Shown piece by piece: positions 22,371 to 31,364 of a DNA stretch of 64,000 bases (positions are counted from its first letter, which is position 1; each line of letters begins with the position of its first letter). The translations under genes were made by a program, and so were the position numbers. The DNA comes from Leclercia adecarboxylata (GTDB lineage Bacteria > Pseudomonadota > Gammaproteobacteria > Enterobacterales > Enterobacteriaceae). Below the pieces are notes generated by a model. That model was given only the letters and a program-made list of their open reading frames with translations, was not told the DNA's origin and made no database searches. Location of the stretch: assembly GCF_023639785.1 (NCBI RefSeq), contig NZ_CP098325.1, positions 3,720,001-3,784,000 of the forward strand, written 5' to 3'.

Positions 22371-23215
22371 TGCAGTCGTTGCTGACGGCACACAGGCTGC
22401 CCTGCCTGCTGTATGCCGCGCGGTTGTCACGCAGCACATATTATTATCATGTCTCGCACCCTGAGCACGGGACTGAGCGTTATGCGGATGCGGTCAGTGC
22501 AATGAAGGCCATCAGCCAGCGGCATGCGCAGCGTTATGGCTACCGGAGAATGACGAGAGCACTGCGGGATGAGGGCTTCACGCTCAATCACAAGACAGTG
22601 CGCAGGCTGATGAAAGAGCATGGCCTCACCTGTCAGCTGCGGCGGAAAAGATACCGCTCGTATATGCCGGATGCAGGGCTGGCATCCGCCAATCTGCTGG
22701 CCCGCGACTTCAGCGCTGAACGAAGCGGGATCAAGTGGTGTACGGATGTGACGGAGTTCCGGGCCGGGGGACAGAAACTGTACCTGTCAGCCCTGCAGGA
22801 TCTGTTCAACAACGAAATCGTGGCCTGGAATATGTCGACCAGCCCGTCACAGCCTCTGGTCTGCAGGATGCTACATAAGGCCCTGAAAGCAAAAAGACAT
22901 AGTGAAGGCCTGGTCTTACACAGCGATCAGGGCTGGGCTTACAGGACGCCGGCATGGCGGTTAATGCTGGAAAAAGCCGGGATAGTCCAGAGTATGTCGC
23001 GAAAGGGAAACTGCCTGGATAATGCAGTAATGGAAAACTTCTTCAGTCATCTGAAAGTGGAGATGTACTACCGCAAGAAGTATGGTTCCGTGAAGGAGCT
23101 GGAGCGGGATATCAGGGCTTATATTCGTTACTTCAACACCGAACGAATTAGCCTGAAAACTGGCGGCCTGAGCCCGGTGACGTACCGGACTCAGGCAGAA
23201 AAAACAAAAGAATAG
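22370..23215 (+). CDS. IS150-group transposase OrfB (DDE integrase core)
   Basis: This reading frame of 281 codons carries an HTH_21-type segment (GYRRMTRALRDEGF) and an rve integrase core with the DDE residues in CTDVTEF, LHSDQGWAY and NFFSHLKVEMYY. It opens with GTG at 22370 but is more likely made as an OrfAB fusion by -1 frameshifting upstream; the -1 frame has no stop between the A-run and this point. Length matches IS150 OrfB, so it looks intact. Confidence 0.93.
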   Translation: MQSLLTAHRLPCLLYAARLSRSTYYYHVSHPEHGTERYADAVSAMKAISQRHAQRYGYRRMTRALRDEGFTLNHKTVRRLMKEHGLTCQLRRKRYRSYMPDAGLASANLLARDFSAERSGIKWCTDVTEFRAGGQKLYLSALQDLFNNEIVAWNMSTSPSQPLVCRMLHKALKAKRHSEGLVLHSDQGWAYRTPAWRLMLEKAGIVQSMSRKGNCLDNAVMENFFSHLKVEMYYRKKYGSVKELERDIRAYIRYFNTERISLKTGGLSPVTYRTQAEKTKE

Positions 23216-23260
23216 AGGTGTCCAGGAAACGGGGTTCAGTGCAGGCGAGCCCCCTTAGCA

Positions 23261-23400
23261 CGTTCACAGATGAGGCAGCTTACAGATAAGTACAGAACGT
23301 GAGGTGAACGGAATAACCACCTCAGTCGCATGTTCCCCCTCACCCCAGCCCTCTCCCTGAGGGAGAGGGAGCCGGCCGTGCGAATCTGGGGAAGATAAAA
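23261..23400. repeat. inverted repeats between the IS and the glycerate kinase gene
   Basis: CGTTCAC (23261-23267) pairs with GTGAACG (23304-23310), while TGAGGTG (23300-23306) pairs with CACCTCA (23318-23324); the two stems share bases and exclude each other. Further on, CCCTCTCCC-TGA-GGGAGAGGG (23349-23369) is a 9-bp hairpin of a type repeated after argA in this window. It may end convergent transcription, though no T-run follows on either strand. Confidence 0.6.
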
Positions 23401-24540
23401 CTACATTCCCATCCCCACCTTCAACACCGCCGCAATATTCCTCGCCGCCATCCGCACATTTTCCTCGGCGTTTTCCAGCGCCTCCTCCAGCGTACAGACG
23501 GTATAAATCACGCTGAACACCGCGTCGATGCCGTGCTCATGCACCACGCCAACATCCGCCGTCAGGCTGCCCGCGAGGCCAATCACCGGTTTATTATGAC
23601 GTTTAGCGATCTTCGCCACCCCAACCGGCACTTTGCCATGGATGGTCTGGCTGTCGATTCGTCCTTCCCCGGTGATCACCAGATCGGCATCGGCCACCAG
23701 GCTGTCCAGATTGAGCGCATCGGTAACAATTTCAATGCCCTGGCGCAGCTGCGCGCCGCAAAACGCATATAGCGCCGCCCCCATTCCGCCCGCCGCGCCG
23801 CCGCCCGCCAGCCCGAGCACGTCAACGTCCAGGTCACGGGCGATGATGCGGGCATACTGCGACAGCGCGCGATCGAGGCGAACGATCATCTCCGGCGTGG
23901 CCCCCTTCTGGGGACCAAACACCGCGGTGGCACCGTTGTCACCGGTCAGCGGATTGGTGACGTCGCAGGCCACGTCAATGCGGCACTCCGTCAGCCGTTT
24001 ATCCAGGCCGCTGATATCGATACGCGCCAGCTTCTCCAGCTCGCCGCCCCCCGCACCAATGGCGTTCCCCTGCTCGTCCAGCAGCTTCGCCCCAAGCGCC
24101 TGTACCATTCCTGCGCCGCCATCGTTGGTGGCGCTGCCACCGATACCGATGATGATATGTTTTACGCCAGCATCCAGCGCATGACGGATCAGCTCGCCGG
24201 TTCCCCAGGAGGTAGTTTTCAGCGGATTACGCTGGCCCGGGGGAACCCGCTCCAGACCGCTGGCCGCCGCCATCTCGATAAACGCACTTTTGCCATCGCC
24301 GGAGCGGCCATAAAAACCCTCAACATGCTCGCCGAGCGGCCCTGTTACCCGCACCTGAATAATGTCACCCTGAGTCGCGGCGACCATCGCTTCCACGGTG
24401 CCCTCGCCACCATCAGCAACCGGCAGCTTCACGTACTCCGCCGTGGGGAAAATCTCGCAAAATCCTTGCTCTATCGCCGTTGCCACTGCCAGGGCACTCA
24501 GGCTCTCTTTGTAAGAGTCCGGTGCGATAACTATTTTCAT
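23401..24540 (-). CDS. garK: glycerate 2-kinase (GarK/GlxK type)
   Basis: The 379-residue enzyme of the class I glycerate kinase family (E. coli GarK and GlxK are both 381) phosphorylates D-glycerate to 2-phosphoglycerate. Typical blocks are IAPDSYKESLSA at the N-terminus, VADGGEGTVEAM, IGIGGSATNDGG and ITGEGRIDSQT. AAGGACGGCTT precedes the ATG. It lies downstream of gudD in the same direction and is probably the last gene of the operon. GarK and GlxK cannot be separated by eye; the glucarate context favours garK. Confidence 0.9.
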   Translation of the reverse strand: MKIVIAPDSYKESLSALAVATAIEQGFCEIFPTAEYVKLPVADGGEGTVEAMVAATQGDIIQVRVTGPLGEHVEGFYGRSGDGKSAFIEMAAASGLERVPPGQRNPLKTTSWGTGELIRHALDAGVKHIIIGIGGSATNDGGAGMVQALGAKLLDEQGNAIGAGGGELEKLARIDISGLDKRLTECRIDVACDVTNPLTGDNGATAVFGPQKGATPEMIVRLDRALSQYARIIARDLDVDVLGLAGGGAAGGMGAALYAFCGAQLRQGIEIVTDALNLDSLVADADLVITGEGRIDSQTIHGKVPVGVAKIAKRHNKPVIGLAGSLTADVGVVHEHGIDAVFSVIYTVCTLEEALENAEENVRMAARNIAAVLKVGMGM

Positions 24541-24627
24541 AAGCCGTCCTTACGCATGTTGACCACCATAAGCATACACCCGTCACGCAAGAGAAAATGC
24601 CGACTCCCGCAGGAACCGGCACCGGAC

Positions 24628-25965
24628 TTAACGCACCATGCAAGGGCGTTTGTTGTTGAAGGTCCACTCCGGGATGAGGTACTGCATCGCCATCGCGTCG
24701 TCGCGCGCGCCCAGACCGTGCTGCAGATAGAGCTCGTGCGCCTTCATCACCTGATCCATATCCAGCTCAACGCCCAGACCCGGCGTGGAAGGCACCTGCA
24801 CCATACCGCCTTTGATTTCGAACGGCTCTTTGGTCAGACGCTGGTTGCCTTCCTGCCAGATCCAGTGGGTGTCGATGGCGGTGATGTCGCCCGGCGCGGC
24901 CGCAGCCACATGGGTGAACATCGCCAGCGAGATATCAAAGTGGTTGTTGGAGTGCGATCCCCAGGTCAGGCCGAACTCGTGGCACATCTGCGCCACGCGC
25001 ACCGAGCCCTGCATGGTCCAGAAGTGCGGATCCGCCAGCGGGATATCTACGGATTGCAGCGACAGGGTATGGCCCATCTGGCGCCAGTCGGTGGCGATCA
25101 TATTGGTGGCGGTTGGCAGACCGGTAGCGCGACGGAATTCAGCCATTACTTCACGCCCGGAGAAGCCCTGCTCGGCGCCACACGGATCTTCTGCGTAAGC
25201 CAGCACGCCCTTCAGGCGTTTACCGATGCGGATCGCTTCATCAAGGGACCAGGCGCCGTTAGGGTCGAGAGTGACGCGCGCCTGCGGGAAGCGTTTCGCC
25301 AGCGCGATGATCGATTCGGCTTCCTCGTCACCGGCCAGCACGCCGCCCTTCAGCTTGAAATCGTTAAAGCCGTACTTCTCGTACGCCGCTTCCGCCAGAC
25401 GTACAACCGCATCCGGGGTCATCGCCTCTTCATGGCGCAGGCGATACCAGTCGCACTGCTCATCCGGCTGGCTCTGGTACGGCAGCGGGGTCAGCTTACG
25501 GTTGCCTACAAAGAAGAGGTAGCCCAGCATCTCCACTTCAGTGCGCTGCTGCCCGTCACCCAGCAGGGAGGCAACGTTGACTCCCAGGTGCTGGCCCAGC
25601 AGGTCGAGCATCGCCGCTTCAATACCGGTGACCACGTGAATAGTGGTGCGCAGGTCAAAGGTCTGCAGCCCGCGGCCGCCCGCGTCACGGTCAGCAAATT
25701 CGTTACGTACCGCATTGAGGACGTTCTTGTATGCGCCCAGCGTTTTGCCGACGACCAACGGGATCGCATCTTCCAGCGTTTTACGGATCTTCTCCCCACC
25801 CGGGATTTCACCCACACCGGTATGGCCAGAGTTGTCTTTGATAATCACAATATTACGGGTAAAGAACGGGGCATGGGCGCCGCTCAGGTTCATCAGCATG
25901 CTGTCATAACCGGCAACCGGGATGATCTGCATGGAGGTGACAACAGGCGTAGTAAAAGTGCTCAT
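24628..25965 (-). CDS. gudD: D-glucarate dehydratase
   Basis: The 445-residue enolase-superfamily enzyme converts D-glucarate to 5-keto-4-deoxy-D-glucarate. All family catalytic and metal residues are present one position below E. coli numbering: K206 (DFKLKGG), D234, E259, E265 (GAEQGFSG), N288, D312 and H338 (SHSNNHFD). AAAGGATTGAATT precedes the ATG. It is 15 bases after gudX and transcribed with it. Confidence 0.98.
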   Translation of the reverse strand: MSTFTTPVVTSMQIIPVAGYDSMLMNLSGAHAPFFTRNIVIIKDNSGHTGVGEIPGGEKIRKTLEDAIPLVVGKTLGAYKNVLNAVRNEFADRDAGGRGLQTFDLRTTIHVVTGIEAAMLDLLGQHLGVNVASLLGDGQQRTEVEMLGYLFFVGNRKLTPLPYQSQPDEQCDWYRLRHEEAMTPDAVVRLAEAAYEKYGFNDFKLKGGVLAGDEEAESIIALAKRFPQARVTLDPNGAWSLDEAIRIGKRLKGVLAYAEDPCGAEQGFSGREVMAEFRRATGLPTATNMIATDWRQMGHTLSLQSVDIPLADPHFWTMQGSVRVAQMCHEFGLTWGSHSNNHFDISLAMFTHVAAAAPGDITAIDTHWIWQEGNQRLTKEPFEIKGGMVQVPSTPGLGVELDMDQVMKAHELYLQHGLGARDDAMAMQYLIPEWTFNNKRPCMVR

Positions 25966-25980
25966 AATTCAATCCTTTAA

Positions 25981-27321
25981 TCAGTGGCGACCGAACGCCG
26001 GGCGTTTACGGTCAAAGGTCCAGCCGGGAATAAGGTACTGCATCGGGCCTGCATCATTACGCGCGCCGCCTGGCAGTTTCTTATACGCTTCGTGTGCTTT
26101 GTGGATCTGATCCCAGTCAAGCTCCACGCCAAGCCCCGGGGCGTCAGGGACGGCAATCTTGCCGTGTTTAATTTCGAGTGGATTTTTGGTCAGGCGCGCT
26201 TCGCCTTCCTGCCAGATCCAGTGGGTATCGATAGCCGTCGGCGTGCCAGGGGCGGCGGCGCCTACGTGGGTAAACATGGCCAGCGAAATATCAAAGTGGT
26301 TGTTAGAGTGGCAACCCCAGGTTAAGCCCCAGTCATCGCACAGCTGCGCCACGCGTACCGCGCCGGAAAGGGTCCAGAAGTGCGGATCCGCCAGCGGGAT
26401 ATCCACCGAGTTCAGCATCACCGCATGGCCCATCTCGCGCCAGTTTGTGGCAATCATATTGGTTGCCACCGGCAGGCCCGTGGCGCGGCGGAACTCCGCC
26501 ATCACCTCACGGCCAGAGAAGCCCTGCTCAGCGCCGCACGGATCTTCGGCGTAGGTCAGCACATCGCCCAGGCCTTTGCACAGGGCAATGGCTTCATCCA
26601 GCAGCCAGGCGCCGTTGGGATCGACGGTAATACGGGCATCCGGGAAGCGTTTTTTCAGGGCGCGGGCGCTGTCGATCTCCTGCTCGCCCGGCAAAACGCC
26701 GCCTTTCAGTTTGAAATCTTTAAAGCCGTAGCGATCCTGCGCCGCCTCTGCCAGGCGGACCACCGCCTCGCTGGAGAGCGCCTCCTGATGGCGCAGGTGG
26801 TACCACTCGTGATTGCCCGGGGAACGCTCCAGATAAGGCAGATCGGTTTTGTTGCGATCGCCCAGGTAGAAGAGATAGCCCAGCACGGTGACCGCATCGC
26901 GCTGTTTACCGGGACCAAGGAGTTCACATACCGGCACGTTCAGCGCTTTGCCCAGCAGGTCCAGCAGCGCCGCCTCCAGCGCCGCCACCGCGTTCACCCG
27001 CAGTTCAAATGTCCAGGCACCTTTGCCGAAGGTATCGAAGTCGGCAGACTGGTTACCTTTGTGCACGCGCTGTACGACTTTGTTCAGCCGCGCCACTTCC
27101 TGGCCAACCACCTGGGGGATGGCATCCACCAGCGTCTGGTAGATCACCTCCCCGCCGGGGGCTTCCCCTACGCCGGTGTTCCCGGCGTTATCGGTCAGCA
27201 CCACGATGTTGCGGGTAAACCAGGCGTTGTGCGCGCCGCCGATGTTCAGCAGCATGCTGTCCTGGCCGGCGACCGGAATAACCTTCATTTCCGTCACGAT
27301 GGGGCTGGATTGCATGCTCAT
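25981..27321 (-). CDS. gudX: glucarate dehydratase-related protein GudX
   Basis: The 446-residue enolase-superfamily paralogue of GudD keeps the same overall motifs ([41 protein letters not shown] region as CHSNNHFD). E. coli GudX has only weak dehydration activity and its role in the operon is unclear. The ATG at 27321 overlaps the gudP stop codon by one base, so expression is coupled to the transporter. Confidence 0.97.
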   Translation of the reverse strand: MSMQSSPIVTEMKVIPVAGQDSMLLNIGGAHNAWFTRNIVVLTDNAGNTGVGEAPGGEVIYQTLVDAIPQVVGQEVARLNKVVQRVHKGNQSADFDTFGKGAWTFELRVNAVAALEAALLDLLGKALNVPVCELLGPGKQRDAVTVLGYLFYLGDRNKTDLPYLERSPGNHEWYHLRHQEALSSEAVVRLAEAAQDRYGFKDFKLKGGVLPGEQEIDSARALKKRFPDARITVDPNGAWLLDEAIALCKGLGDVLTYAEDPCGAEQGFSGREVMAEFRRATGLPVATNMIATNWREMGHAVMLNSVDIPLADPHFWTLSGAVRVAQLCDDWGLTWGCHSNNHFDISLAMFTHVGAAAPGTPTAIDTHWIWQEGEARLTKNPLEIKHGKIAVPDAPGLGVELDWDQIHKAHEAYKKLPGGARNDAGPMQYLIPGWTFDRKRPAFGRH

Positions 27322-28676
27322 TATGAACGCTCCGCAACAGGTTTCAGCTCGATACGTTTGATATCACCCACCAGCACCAGGTAGCTCAGTACCGCCACCA
27401 GGGCATGGATCCCGACGTAAATCAGCGCGCCGTTGAACGAGCCGGTAGTGCCGACGATGTAGCCAATCGCGATCGGGGTGACAATACCGGAGATGTTGCC
27501 GAACATGTTGAACAGACCGCCGCTCAGGCCGCTGATCTCTTTCGGCGCGGTATCTGCCATCACCGCCCAGCCCAGCGCACCGATGCCTTTACCGAAGAAC
27601 GCCATTGCCATGAAGCCGATAATCATCCACTCAGCATCAACGTAGTTACACACTACCATCGACATGGAGAGCAGCATCCCCAGCACGATTGGCGTTTTAC
27701 GGGCGATATTCAGGGAACCCGTGCGGCGCATCAGCCAGTCGGAAATCACCCCGCCCAGCACGCCGCCGATAAAGCCGCAGATCGCCGGAACAGAGGCCAC
27801 AAACCCGGCTTTCAGGATGGACATGCCGCGCGCCTGCACCAGGTAGACCGGGAACCAGGTGATAAAGAAGTAGGTTAAGGCGTTGATGCAATACTGGCCG
27901 AGGTAGATCCCCACCATCATGCGAGAGCCCACCAGCTGTTTGATCTGGCCCCACTTCTGGCTGAACGGCACTTTCTCTTTGTTTTTCGCCTGATCCATAT
28001 TGATCAGCGCGCCGCCTTCGGCGATGTAATCCAGCTCTTTCTGGTTTACGCCCGGATGCTGGTTCGGCTCGTGGATCACTTTCAGCCAGACAAAGCTGAT
28101 GACGATACCCAGGCCACCCATGAAGAAGAACACGTGTGACCAGCCCACCTCGTGCGTCAGCCAGCCCATGATTGGGGCGAAGATAACGGTGGCAAAGTAT
28201 TGCGCGGAGTTAAAAATGGAAACCGCCGTTCCCCTCTCCTGCGCCGGGAACCAGGCCGCCACTATTCGGCTGTTGCCCGGGAAGGATGGCGCTTCGGCCA
28301 GACCCACCAGGAAGCGCAGGGTAAAGAGCGCGACGATAATGCCAAAGCCGTTAAAGACATCGACGAAGCCCTGCAGCAGGGTGAACAGGGACCAGATAAA
28401 AATGGACCAGAAATAGACACGTTTTGAACCGAAGCGGTCAAGCAGCCAGCCGCCAGGAATTTGGCCGATAACATAGGCCCATGAAAATGCCGAGAAAACA
28501 TATCCCATGCCGACCGGATCCAGACCGATATCTCTTGCCATTTCCGAGCCGGCAATTGACAGGGTGGCGCGGTCGCCATAGTTGAAGGATGTGACGATAA
28601 ACAGCATCACCACTATCCAGTAGCGGGCATTAGTGCGCTTTTCAGCGCTGCTCGCCGCTTGGCTTAATGAACTCAT
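27321..28676 (-). CDS. gudP: D-glucarate / galactarate:H+ symporter GudP
   Basis: The 451-residue inner-membrane protein of the anion:cation symporter branch of the major facilitators has 12 predicted segments. The first loop motif is [14 protein letters not shown], and N-terminal [12 protein letters not shown] is typical of hexuronate and glucarate transporters. AGGAGTGCAAG precedes the ATG. As first gene of gudP-gudX-gudD-garK it brings in the substrate that GudD dehydrates. In E. coli the operon is activated by CdaR, whose gene is not here. Confidence 0.97.
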   Translation of the reverse strand: MSSLSQAASSAEKRTNARYWIVVMLFIVTSFNYGDRATLSIAGSEMARDIGLDPVGMGYVFSAFSWAYVIGQIPGGWLLDRFGSKRVYFWSIFIWSLFTLLQGFVDVFNGFGIIVALFTLRFLVGLAEAPSFPGNSRIVAAWFPAQERGTAVSIFNSAQYFATVIFAPIMGWLTHEVGWSHVFFFMGGLGIVISFVWLKVIHEPNQHPGVNQKELDYIAEGGALINMDQAKNKEKVPFSQKWGQIKQLVGSRMMVGIYLGQYCINALTYFFITWFPVYLVQARGMSILKAGFVASVPAICGFIGGVLGGVISDWLMRRTGSLNIARKTPIVLGMLLSMSMVVCNYVDAEWMIIGFMAMAFFGKGIGALGWAVMADTAPKEISGLSGGLFNMFGNISGIVTPIAIGYIVGTTGSFNGALIYVGIHALVAVLSYLVLVGDIKRIELKPVAERS

Positions 28677-29161
28677 TCTTGCACTCCTGAATCATAGCGT
28701 TTTCGCTACGTTCATTCTGAACAGCTCAACCGTAGGGTAATCAGAATGACGTGTATGTGTTATTGCAGTTCGAACGTTTAGGTCGTATTGCCTCAATGAC
28801 TGCATTTTTATTAACTGGCGGAAAAAGTATAAGAAAGGATCCAGGGCGCTCTCACCGTGCAACGACACAACATTGGCGCACTCCTTTGCGGTTGTTTGTG
28901 GCAAAAGCCCAGGCCAATGGAAGAGACTTCACGGAAATGAAAACTGCCCGCCGGTAAACGGCAGGCAGAAGGAGGGGATTACCGGGAGTGTGAAACAGGT
29001 CGCTTGACGCAGTGAAAATGCCTGCTAATAACCACGATCAAGACAGGGATTTACGGGCGTTTGCCCAATGCTTACTCGATTCAGTTACCTTACATTGTCT
29101 GCAAGGTCGCTTTGTTAACTGGCAAAAGGTTCTGGCCCTCCGCAGCAGGGAGGGCGGGAAC
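28677..29161. promoter_or_regulatory. long gudP upstream region with yqcA terminator
   Basis: The 485 bases upstream of gudP should contain its promoter and CdaR-type control; I found no operator by eye. At 29129-29161, directly after the yqcA stop, a GC-rich hairpin (GCCCTCC/GGAGGGC) followed on the minus strand by CTTTT is a terminator for yqcA. A second hairpin lies at 28944-28968 (CTGCC...GGCAG). The gap is long compared with its neighbours, and no credible gene was found in it. Confidence 0.55.
29129..29161 (-). terminator. yqcA terminator
   Basis: On the minus strand GTTC..CGCCCTCC, a short loop, then GGAGGGC..GAAC and CTTTT follow the yqcA stop codon immediately. Confidence 0.75.
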
Positions 29162-29611
29162 TTATTTTAGCAATGTGCCCCAGTGTTCAACCCAGGGATT
29201 GGATTCGCTTTCCGGCTCAGGGTGTTCAGAGGCATCGATCATCAGCATTTCGCCCACGCGCTGCGCGCTTTGCTCCTGTAACAGCGCATCGAACTGCTTG
29301 CCGCCGCCGCAAAAATTCGCGTAGGTGCTGTCACCGAGCGCGATAATGCCGTAACGCATTTCCGGCTGGTAACCCAGCTTATCCTTAATGCCCGTAAACA
29401 ACGGGACGATACTGTCCGGCAGATCGCCCTGCCCGGTTGTCGAGGTGACCACCAGCGCATACTGACCCTGATATTTTTCCCAGTCGGCCAGATCGGGATC
29501 TTCATAGACTGTCGCTTTATGGCCCATTCCCGCGAGGATCGCTTCGGCCTCTTCAGCCACCAGCAGCGAATTGCCGTACATCGTGCCGACAAAAATTCCG
29601 ATTACCGCCAT
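29162..29611 (-). CDS. yqcA: flavodoxin-like protein YqcA
   Basis: The 149-residue single-domain flavodoxin (same length as in E. coli) has the FMN phosphate loop at the N-terminus ([10 protein letters not shown]) and isoalloxazine loops [10 protein letters not shown] and [10 protein letters not shown]. It is related to MioC and probably carries electrons in the cytoplasm. GGGAG precedes the ATG. It is 24 bases after truC in the same direction. Confidence 0.96.
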   Translation of the reverse strand: MAVIGIFVGTMYGNSLLVAEEAEAILAGMGHKATVYEDPDLADWEKYQGQYALVVTSTTGQGDLPDSIVPLFTGIKDKLGYQPEMRYGIIALGDSTYANFCGGGKQFDALLQEQSAQRVGEMLMIDASEHPEPESESNPWVEHWGTLLK

Positions 29612-29635
29612 GTTTTACTCCCTGATTAGACGCAA

Positions 29636-30409
29636 TTAACGATCATCCTGAACGCTGGCAACGTCAAACTCAACCCTTTCATTTTCGGGGAGTTGTCCGC
29701 GCCATCCAAACTGTGACAGCGCCTGCATCCATACCTCGTCCAGTCCGGCGCGGATCGTCAGCGGCTCGCCGGTAAACGGATGGATAAGGTGCAGCTGGCT
29801 GGCGTGTAACATCAGACGATTGCAGCCGAAATGCTCTGCTGCACTGCGGTTCTGCCGCAAATCGCCATGCTTGCTGTCGCCGATGATCGGGTGGCGCAGA
29901 TGCGCCAGATGGCGTCGCAGCTGGTGCTTACGCCCGGTTTTCGGTTCCAGTTCAATCAGACTATAGCGTGTAGTGGGAAACTTACTGGTGGCAACCGGCA
30001 TTTCGGTGGTCACCATTCCGCGATAATCAGTCACCGCCGGCTGCGGGCCTTTGTCATCGCGGGCATACTTATCGGCGATTTTATCCAGCTCTTCCGTCAG
30101 GGGATAATCGAGGGTTGCGGCCTCTGTGAGCCAGCCGCGGACAATCGCATGGTAGCGTTTCTGGATCTGATGCTGCTCAAACTGCTGCGACAGACGACGT
30201 CCGGCCTCGCTGGAAAGCCCCATCAGCAGCACACCGGAAGTGGGTCTGTCGAGACGATGGGCCGTAAAGACATGCTGACCGATCTGGTCGCGCACCGTCT
30301 GCATGACGACGACCTTCTCATCCCGGTCCAGCCAGCTACGGTGCACCAGCCAACCCGAGGGTTTATTGACGGCCACCAGCCACTCATCCTGATAGAGGAT
30401 CTCAATCAT
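29636..30409 (-). CDS. truC: tRNA pseudouridine(65) synthase TruC
   Basis: The 257-residue RluA-family pseudouridine synthase converts U65 of several tRNAs. The catalytic aspartate lies in HRLDRPTSGVLL. It is slightly shorter than the E. coli protein (260). Its ATG overlaps the yqcC stop by four bases (ATGA), so the two are translationally coupled. Confidence 0.97.
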   Translation of the reverse strand: MIEILYQDEWLVAVNKPSGWLVHRSWLDRDEKVVVMQTVRDQIGQHVFTAHRLDRPTSGVLLMGLSSEAGRRLSQQFEQHQIQKRYHAIVRGWLTEAATLDYPLTEELDKIADKYARDDKGPQPAVTDYRGMVTTEMPVATSKFPTTRYSLIELEPKTGRKHQLRRHLAHLRHPIIGDSKHGDLRQNRSAAEHFGCNRLMLHASQLHLIHPFTGEPLTIRAGLDEVWMQALSQFGWRGQLPENERVEFDVASVQDDR

Positions 30410-30732
30410 GCTTCGTCGCCGAAGAGCGTATCCAGCGCCAGCAATGCCGTCAGCACCGCGTCGCGAGAGGGGTGAGCGGCGTCGAGCGCCATTTCATAAT
30501 AGGGCGCCACGGCAAAGCTCTGGGGCAGCGGATGACCGCTGTCCAGCAGGGCGTGCATGCGGGGAATGAGCACCCACTGCAGCCACTCAAACGGCTCCAG
30601 GGTATCCATGCAGAAAGGTTGTGTACTTTCAAACGCGTCAGGCTGCGGGGCCATCTCTTGCCACAGCTGATGATCCCGCAGTAAAGCTTCGATGGCGTGC
30701 AGTTGCGCGCGCACGTTGTCGTGATGGGTCAT
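30406..30732 (-). CDS. yqcC: conserved protein YqcC
   Basis: The 108-residue protein belongs to the DUF446 family (E. coli 109). It is acidic and helical with blocks such as LEPFEWLQWVLIPRM and LDSGHPLPQSFAVAPYYEMAL; no catalytic motif is visible and the function is unknown. I set the start at ATG 30732 (MTHHDNVRAQLHAIE) to match the family. The csrB terminator lies just upstream. Confidence 0.93.
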   Translation of the reverse strand: MTHHDNVRAQLHAIEALLRDHQLWQEMAPQPDAFESTQPFCMDTLEPFEWLQWVLIPRMHALLDSGHPLPQSFAVAPYYEMALDAAHPSRDAVLTALLALDTLFGDEA

Positions 30733-30789
30733 GAAAACCTCAACTGAAAATGTGAACGGCGCGCAGCATAGCAAAGACCACGCAGAAAT

Positions 30790-31153
30790 AAAAAAAGGGA
30801 GCACTGTTTACACAGTGCTCCCGGTTCGTTTCGCAGCAATCCAGCTACTTTTGGTGCTCCCTGCTCATCCGTGACAACTTTTCCTCTGACCCGAAAGTCT
30901 GGTCTTCCCTGAACCGCTGCATCCTGCACACATCGTCCTGATGTGACTGTTTCATCCTGAAACGTCCTGGCCTTCCTGACCCACCGGACATCCTTACCGG
31001 CTCTCATTCTCCTTCCTGGAGGTGTCCTTCAACGCGTCTTGCGCTATCCTCTTGCTTCTTCCTGAAGCCTTCCCTGTAACGCCTTCCTGACGTGTCCTTG
31101 CTAAGAAACGTCATCATCCTGATGTTCGTTTCTTGTGTCGGCATCCTGTCGAC
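30790..31153 (-). ncRNA. csrB: CsrB small RNA, antagonist of CsrA
   Basis: About 364 nt read on the minus strand, beginning GTCGACAGG as in E. coli. It carries about 20 GGA motifs, many in hairpin loops (for example CATCAGGATGATG and CTCCAGGAAGGAG), which together bind many CsrA dimers. The 3' end is the strong terminator GGGAGCACTG...CAGTGCTCCC with a U-run (plus strand 30790-30823). It lies between syd and yqcC as in E. coli. BarA, encoded in this window, controls it through UvrY. Confidence 0.97.
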
Positions 31154-31327
31154 GGACATAGAATCCCTTATTCCGCTTCGTCTTACAAGGCGGTGCGTAA
31201 GCCAAATTAAAGAGCAGGCTTATCTGTGAGACAGGATTTAACCGCTCAACTTATTGATAGAATTGTAATTTAATCGCAGCCCAGCAAGATGCGCCTGCAG
31301 GATATGACGCCGATCTCTCACAAGCTA

Positions 31328-31345
31328 TGTAAGAGATCTCTCACA
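31328..31345. promoter_or_regulatory. UvrY (GacA-type) binding site for csrB
   Basis: The 18-bp inverted repeat TGTAAGAGATCTCTCACA, about 185 bases upstream of the csrB start, matches the UvrY site of E. coli csrB in sequence and distance. Its reverse complement reads TGTGAGAGATCTCTTACA. It lies 20 bases beyond the end of syd. Confidence 0.88.
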
Positions 31346-31364
31346 CGCGCAGTAGTATTCAGGA

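Larger units (their letters stand above)
21801..23243 (+). mobile_element. IS3-family insertion sequence, IS150 group, complete (1443 bp)
   Basis: Terminal inverted repeats of about 27 bp bound the element: 21801-21827 begins TGCACTGAACCCCG, and the reverse complement of 23217-23243 begins the same way, with about three mismatches overall. The 5'-TG...CA-3' ends, two overlapping genes with the second in the -1 frame, and a 1443-bp length fit the IS150 group. Flanks GGCGG and GGCGA look like a 5-bp target duplication with one mismatch, or a 4-bp one offset by a base. Both genes are intact, so it may be active. It disrupts no gene, lying between convergent barA and the glycerate kinase gene. 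Confidence 0.95.
21785..23260. other. hairpin split by an insertion sequence
   Basis: The bases GCTAAGGGGGC at 21785-21795 are the exact reverse complement of GCCCCCTTAGC at 23249-23259; one more pair (21784 and 23260) extends this to 12 bp. The IS lies between the arms, flanked by GGCGG (left) and GGCGA (right). Removing the IS and one flank copy restores a 12-bp hairpin with the five-base loop GGCGA. Confidence 0.8.

Noticed and set aside
24157..25980. 607-codon open frame on the plus strand across gudD
   Set aside because: It runs antisense to gudD and part of the glycerate kinase gene, both with conserved catalytic residues. The product looks like an Arg/His-rich shadow translation.
28692..28904. 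70-codon frame on the minus strand upstream of gudP
   Set aside because: No ribosome binding site, no hydrophobic or domain pattern, and it ends inside the likely promoter.
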